Shown one piece after another: positions 11,771-13,761 of a stretch of DNA of 13,761 bases. Under the pieces are notes generated by a model that saw nothing but the letters and a program-made list of their open reading frames with translations, was not told the DNA's origin and did not search any database. Source of the DNA: Coriobacteriia bacterium. GTDB taxonomy: Bacteria; Actinomycetota; Coriobacteriia; Coriobacteriales; Atopobiaceae. Position 1 is the stretch's first letter; the number at the start of each line of letters is the position of its first letter. Made by a program: the position numbers and the translations under genes. The DNA lies in contig QAKZ01000072.1 in NCBI GenBank assembly GCA_003150175.1, forward strand, positions 1 through 13,761, written 5' to 3'.

Positions 11771-13327
11771 ATGGATACCTTGACTTTATCGCAGCTGGCA
11801 GGCGAGCTGCGCGCGCACGACATCGCCTGCGAGGTCCACGCCCCGACCACCACCGACCCCGTGATCACCGGCGCCGCCTGCGACTCGCGCGCTGTCCGTG
11901 CGGGCGACATCTTCGTCTGCAAGGGCGCCGCGTTCCGCCCGGCGTTCCTCTCGTCCGCGCGCGAGGCGGGCGCCGTCGCCTACCTCGCCGACGCCGTCAA
12001 GCTCCCCGAGCTCGCGGCCGCCGAGCCCGCGCTCCCCGCCCTCACCGTCGCCGCCGAAGACCTGCGCCGCGCGATGGCCATCGCGTCCGCCGCCGCCTTC
12101 GGCCGGCCCGACCGCGACCTGCCCATCATCGGCATCACGGGCACCAAGGGCAAGACGACCTGCGCTTATATGGTCCGCTCCATCGTCGACCACGCCCGCG
12201 GAAAGGGAACCTGCGGCATTATCGGCACCGTCGAGACCTACGACGGCATCGAGGACGGCCCTTCTCGCAACACGACGCCGGAAAGCCCCGACCTCTGGCG
12301 CCATCTGGCAAACGCCTGCGACGCGCAGCTCGGCGGCCTCGTCATGGAGGTCTCCAGCCAGGCGCTCAAGTACGACCGCAGCTACGGCGTCGACCTCGCG
12401 CTCGGCTGCTTTCTGAACATCGGCCTCGACCACATCAGCGCGGTCGAGCACAAGGACTTCGAGGACTACTTCAGCTCAAAGCTGCGGATCTTCGATCAGT
12501 GCCGCAGAGCGGTCGTCAACCTCGACTCCGATCACGCCGACCGCATCCTCGAAGCCGCCCGCTCGGGCTCGGCCGACCGCGTCCTGACCTTCGGCCTCAA
12601 CCGGCCCGAGGCCTATGCCTGGGCCTCCGACCTCCAGGCCGACGAGACGGGCATCCTCTTCACCCTCCACCTCGGCGAAGAGGCGCGCCCGGCGTCCCTC
12701 CCCTTCCCCGGCGACTTCAGCGTGAGCAACGCGCTGTGCGCCGCCATCTGCGCCGAGGAGCTGGGACTTTCCATCGACCAGATCGTCGCCGGCCTCGCCG
12801 TCACACACGTCCCCGGCCGCATGGAGTTCTACCGCACCGACGACGGCCGCGTGACCGCCGTCGTCGACTACGCGCACAACCGCATGGCGTTCGACTCGCT
12901 GCTGTCCGCCATTCAGGGCAGCTTCGCCGATGCCGAGAAGATCGCGGTCTTCGGCGCGGTGGGCGGCAAGGCCGTCGAGCGCCGCCGCGACCTGCCCGAG
13001 GTCGCGGCAAAGTACGTCGACCGCATCGTGCTGACCACCGACGACCCGTGGACCGAGGACCCGGCAGACATCTGCCGCCAGATGGAGGAGGCGCTGCCCG
13101 CGGGCTTCCCGCACGAGACCGTGCTCGACCGCGAGGCCGCCGTCGCGCGCGCCTTTGACCTCGCAAAGAGCTGCGGCCGGCGTGCCGTGGTGCTCCTTCT
13201 TGCCAAGGGATCCGACGCGACGCAGCACGTCGCCAACGGATACGAGCACGTCGAGACGGACTCCGCGCTCGCCGCACGCCACATCGCGGAGCTGAATTCG
13301 CGCCAGAGAAAATCGTCCACTTGCTGA
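11771..13327 (+). CDS. murE: MurE-type Mur ligase (UDP-MurNAc-L-Ala-D-Glu: amino acid ligase)
   Basis: Mur ligases of this type use ATP to add the third residue of the peptidoglycan stem peptide in the cytoplasm. The 518 residues show the three Mur domains: N-terminal UDP-MurNAc domain (ITGAACDSRAVRAGDIFVC, 32-50), central ATPase with GITGTKGKTT (121-130), NTTPES (167-172), VMEVSSQALKYD (191-202) and the carbamylated-Lys position Lys237 in EDYFSSKLRIF, and a C-terminal domain with HVPGRMEFY (346-354) and DYAHN (366-370). The segment NIGLDHISAVEHKDFEDYF recalls a MurE-like branch I know from Clostridia rather than the classical DHLDFHGT form. At the amino-acid selectivity site DNPR is replaced by DDPW (424-427), so meso-diaminopimelate is not an obvious substrate. 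Lysine or ornithine are possibilities. The only SD-like bases (GGAG) are three nt from the ATG. Confidence 0.9.
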   Translation: MDTLTLSQLAGELRAHDIACEVHAPTTTDPVITGAACDSRAVRAGDIFVCKGAAFRPAFLSSAREAGAVAYLADAVKLPELAAAEPALPALTVAAEDLRRAMAIASAAAFGRPDRDLPIIGITGTKGKTTCAYMVRSIVDHARGKGTCGIIGTVETYDGIEDGPSRNTTPESPDLWRHLANACDAQLGGLVMEVSSQALKYDRSYGVDLALGCFLNIGLDHISAVEHKDFEDYFSSKLRIFDQCRRAVVNLDSDHADRILEAARSGSADRVLTFGLNRPEAYAWASDLQADETGILFTLHLGEEARPASLPFPGDFSVSNALCAAICAEELGLSIDQIVAGLAVTHVPGRMEFYRTDDGRVTAVVDYAHNRMAFDSLLSAIQGSFADAEKIAVFGAVGGKAVERRRDLPEVAAKYVDRIVLTTDDPWTEDPADICRQMEEALPAGFPHETVLDREAAVARAFDLAKSCGRRAVVLLLAKGSDATQHVANGYEHVETDSALAARHIAELNSRQRKSSTC

Positions 13328-13349
13328 ACCCTGTAAAATTGACGCCTGT

Positions 13350-13404
13350 AAAGGGGCTCTATTTTATAAGAATCGCGATTCTTTATAAATTAGAGCCCCT
13401 TTTT
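13350..13404 (+). terminator. Intrinsic terminator of the murE-type gene
   Basis: AAAGGGGCTCTA at 13350-13361 pairs with TAGAGCCCCTTT (13391-13402). The stem continues inward through TTTATAA-type and GAATC/GATTC arms to a two-base GC centre, with one mismatch and one bulge, giving an exceptionally long hairpin. It ends in five T residues (13400-13404). It starts 23 nt after the stop codon. Confidence 0.9.
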
Positions 13405-13465
13405 GCTCCCGTTATTAATATGAATGGCCTGATTCCGAATCTAGGAAGAAGAACGACAACATCGA

Positions 13466-13506
13466 CGCAAAGAAACCCCGTCGAGCGCGAAGCTCGGCGG
13501 GGTTTC
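13466..13506 (-). terminator. Intrinsic terminator of the alcohol dehydrogenase gene
   Basis: On the minus strand GAAACCCCGCCGAGC (13506-13492) pairs with GCTCGACGGGGTTTC (13486-13472), 15 bp with one G-T wobble and a five-nt loop. TTTG follows, so the tail reads TTTCTTTG. It lies about 25 nt past the stop of the gene entering from the right edge. Confidence 0.85.
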
Positions 13507-13531
13507 CAGACTTTACGCTACTAAGCGAGGC

Positions 13532-13761
13532 TTAGAAGTCGATGTCCGTGTCGTAGTAGCAGGCCTTGAGGATCTTCTCGAAGTCGGCAGCCTTGGTCTC
13601 GCGCGGGTTCTCCGGCGTGCAGGCGTCCTGCTCGGCGTTCGCGGCGATCTCGGGAAGCTTGGCCAGGAACTCCTCCTCGGAGACCATCTGCGGGTTGTCG
13701 GCGTCGACCTTGACGCCGCCGTTGGCGTAATCCTTGATGGACTGCGGGATGTTGAGCTGGT
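13532..13761 (-). CDS. adhE: Iron-containing alcohol dehydrogenase, probably AdhE, C-terminal fragment
   Basis: Seventy-five codons and a TAA stop are present; the gene continues past the right edge. The fragment starts QLNIPQSIKDYA and ends CTPENPRETKAADFEKILK, then ACYYDTDIDF. The IPxSIKD start, a helical stretch with EEEFLAKLPEIAANAEQD, then CTPxNPR and a C-terminal YY are features of the Fe-dependent alcohol dehydrogenase domain at the end of the bifunctional AdhE. AdhE reduces acetyl-CoA to ethanol and regenerates NAD+ in fermentation, forming cytoplasmic spirosome filaments. A single-domain iron alcohol dehydrogenase cannot be excluded from this fragment. The iron ligands and NAD site lie outside the window. 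Confidence 0.8.
   Translation of the reverse strand, partial: QLNIPQSIKDYANGGVKVDADNPQMVSEEEFLAKLPEIAANAEQDACTPENPRETKAADFEKILKACYYDTDIDF

Noticed and set aside
11704..13158. 484-codon plus-strand frame overlapping the murE-type gene
   Set aside because: Almost entirely Arg/Pro/Gly/His and starts inside the palindromic element; it is the +1 shadow of the Mur ligase.

Overview
This is a high-GC chromosomal window. The gene families and their order point to an anaerobic gut actinobacterium of the class Coriobacteriia, most likely Collinsella or a close relative. The supporting evidence is a LuxR-type regulator with a large polytopic membrane N-terminus, a Veg-ispE pair, an AdhE-type alcohol dehydrogenase and CCA-encoding tRNA genes. 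The genus is inferred from family recall, not from a database search.

Layout. Positions 1-430 hold the 3' end of an IS256-family insertion sequence. Next come a cluster of four related short repeats (450-597), two of which pair into a terminator, and a minus-strand block. That block, in transcription order, is a transglutaminase-like protein (6290-4893), a membrane LuxR regulator (4804-3389), and a tight three-gene unit of unknown function: an anchored small protein, a 455-residue protein with a coiled coil, and a lipoprotein (3281-616). Upstream of these lie veg (7641-7345), ispE (7329-6448), tRNA-Pro(CGG) and a hairpin terminator. A plus-strand M24 aminopeptidase (7866-8951) diverges from veg. 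Strong hairpins separate it from a convergent nagB (9902-9168). Further on are rdgB and rph (11462-10094) in one operon, preceded by a hairpin and tRNA-Val(TAC). A nested palindromic element (11638-11747) then separates the tRNA from a divergent MurE-type ligase (11771-13327). The window closes with two long terminators and the C-terminus of an iron-dependent alcohol dehydrogenase, probably AdhE.

Most identified genes are housekeeping: isoprenoid synthesis (ispE), nucleotide-pool cleaning (rdgB), tRNA 3' maturation (rph), amino-sugar catabolism (nagB), peptidoglycan precursor synthesis (murE) and fermentation (adhE). The less understood part is the accessory block 616-6290. The three-gene unit next to a membrane-bound LuxR regulator is the best candidate for an undescribed envelope-associated system.

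Two structural themes recur. In both tRNA loci the order is tRNA, then a hairpin 11-12 nt after the CCA, then a protein start codon so close that no separate promoter fits. Two intergenic regions also carry palindromic repeats not explained by coding, one of them overlapping the predicted murE promoter.
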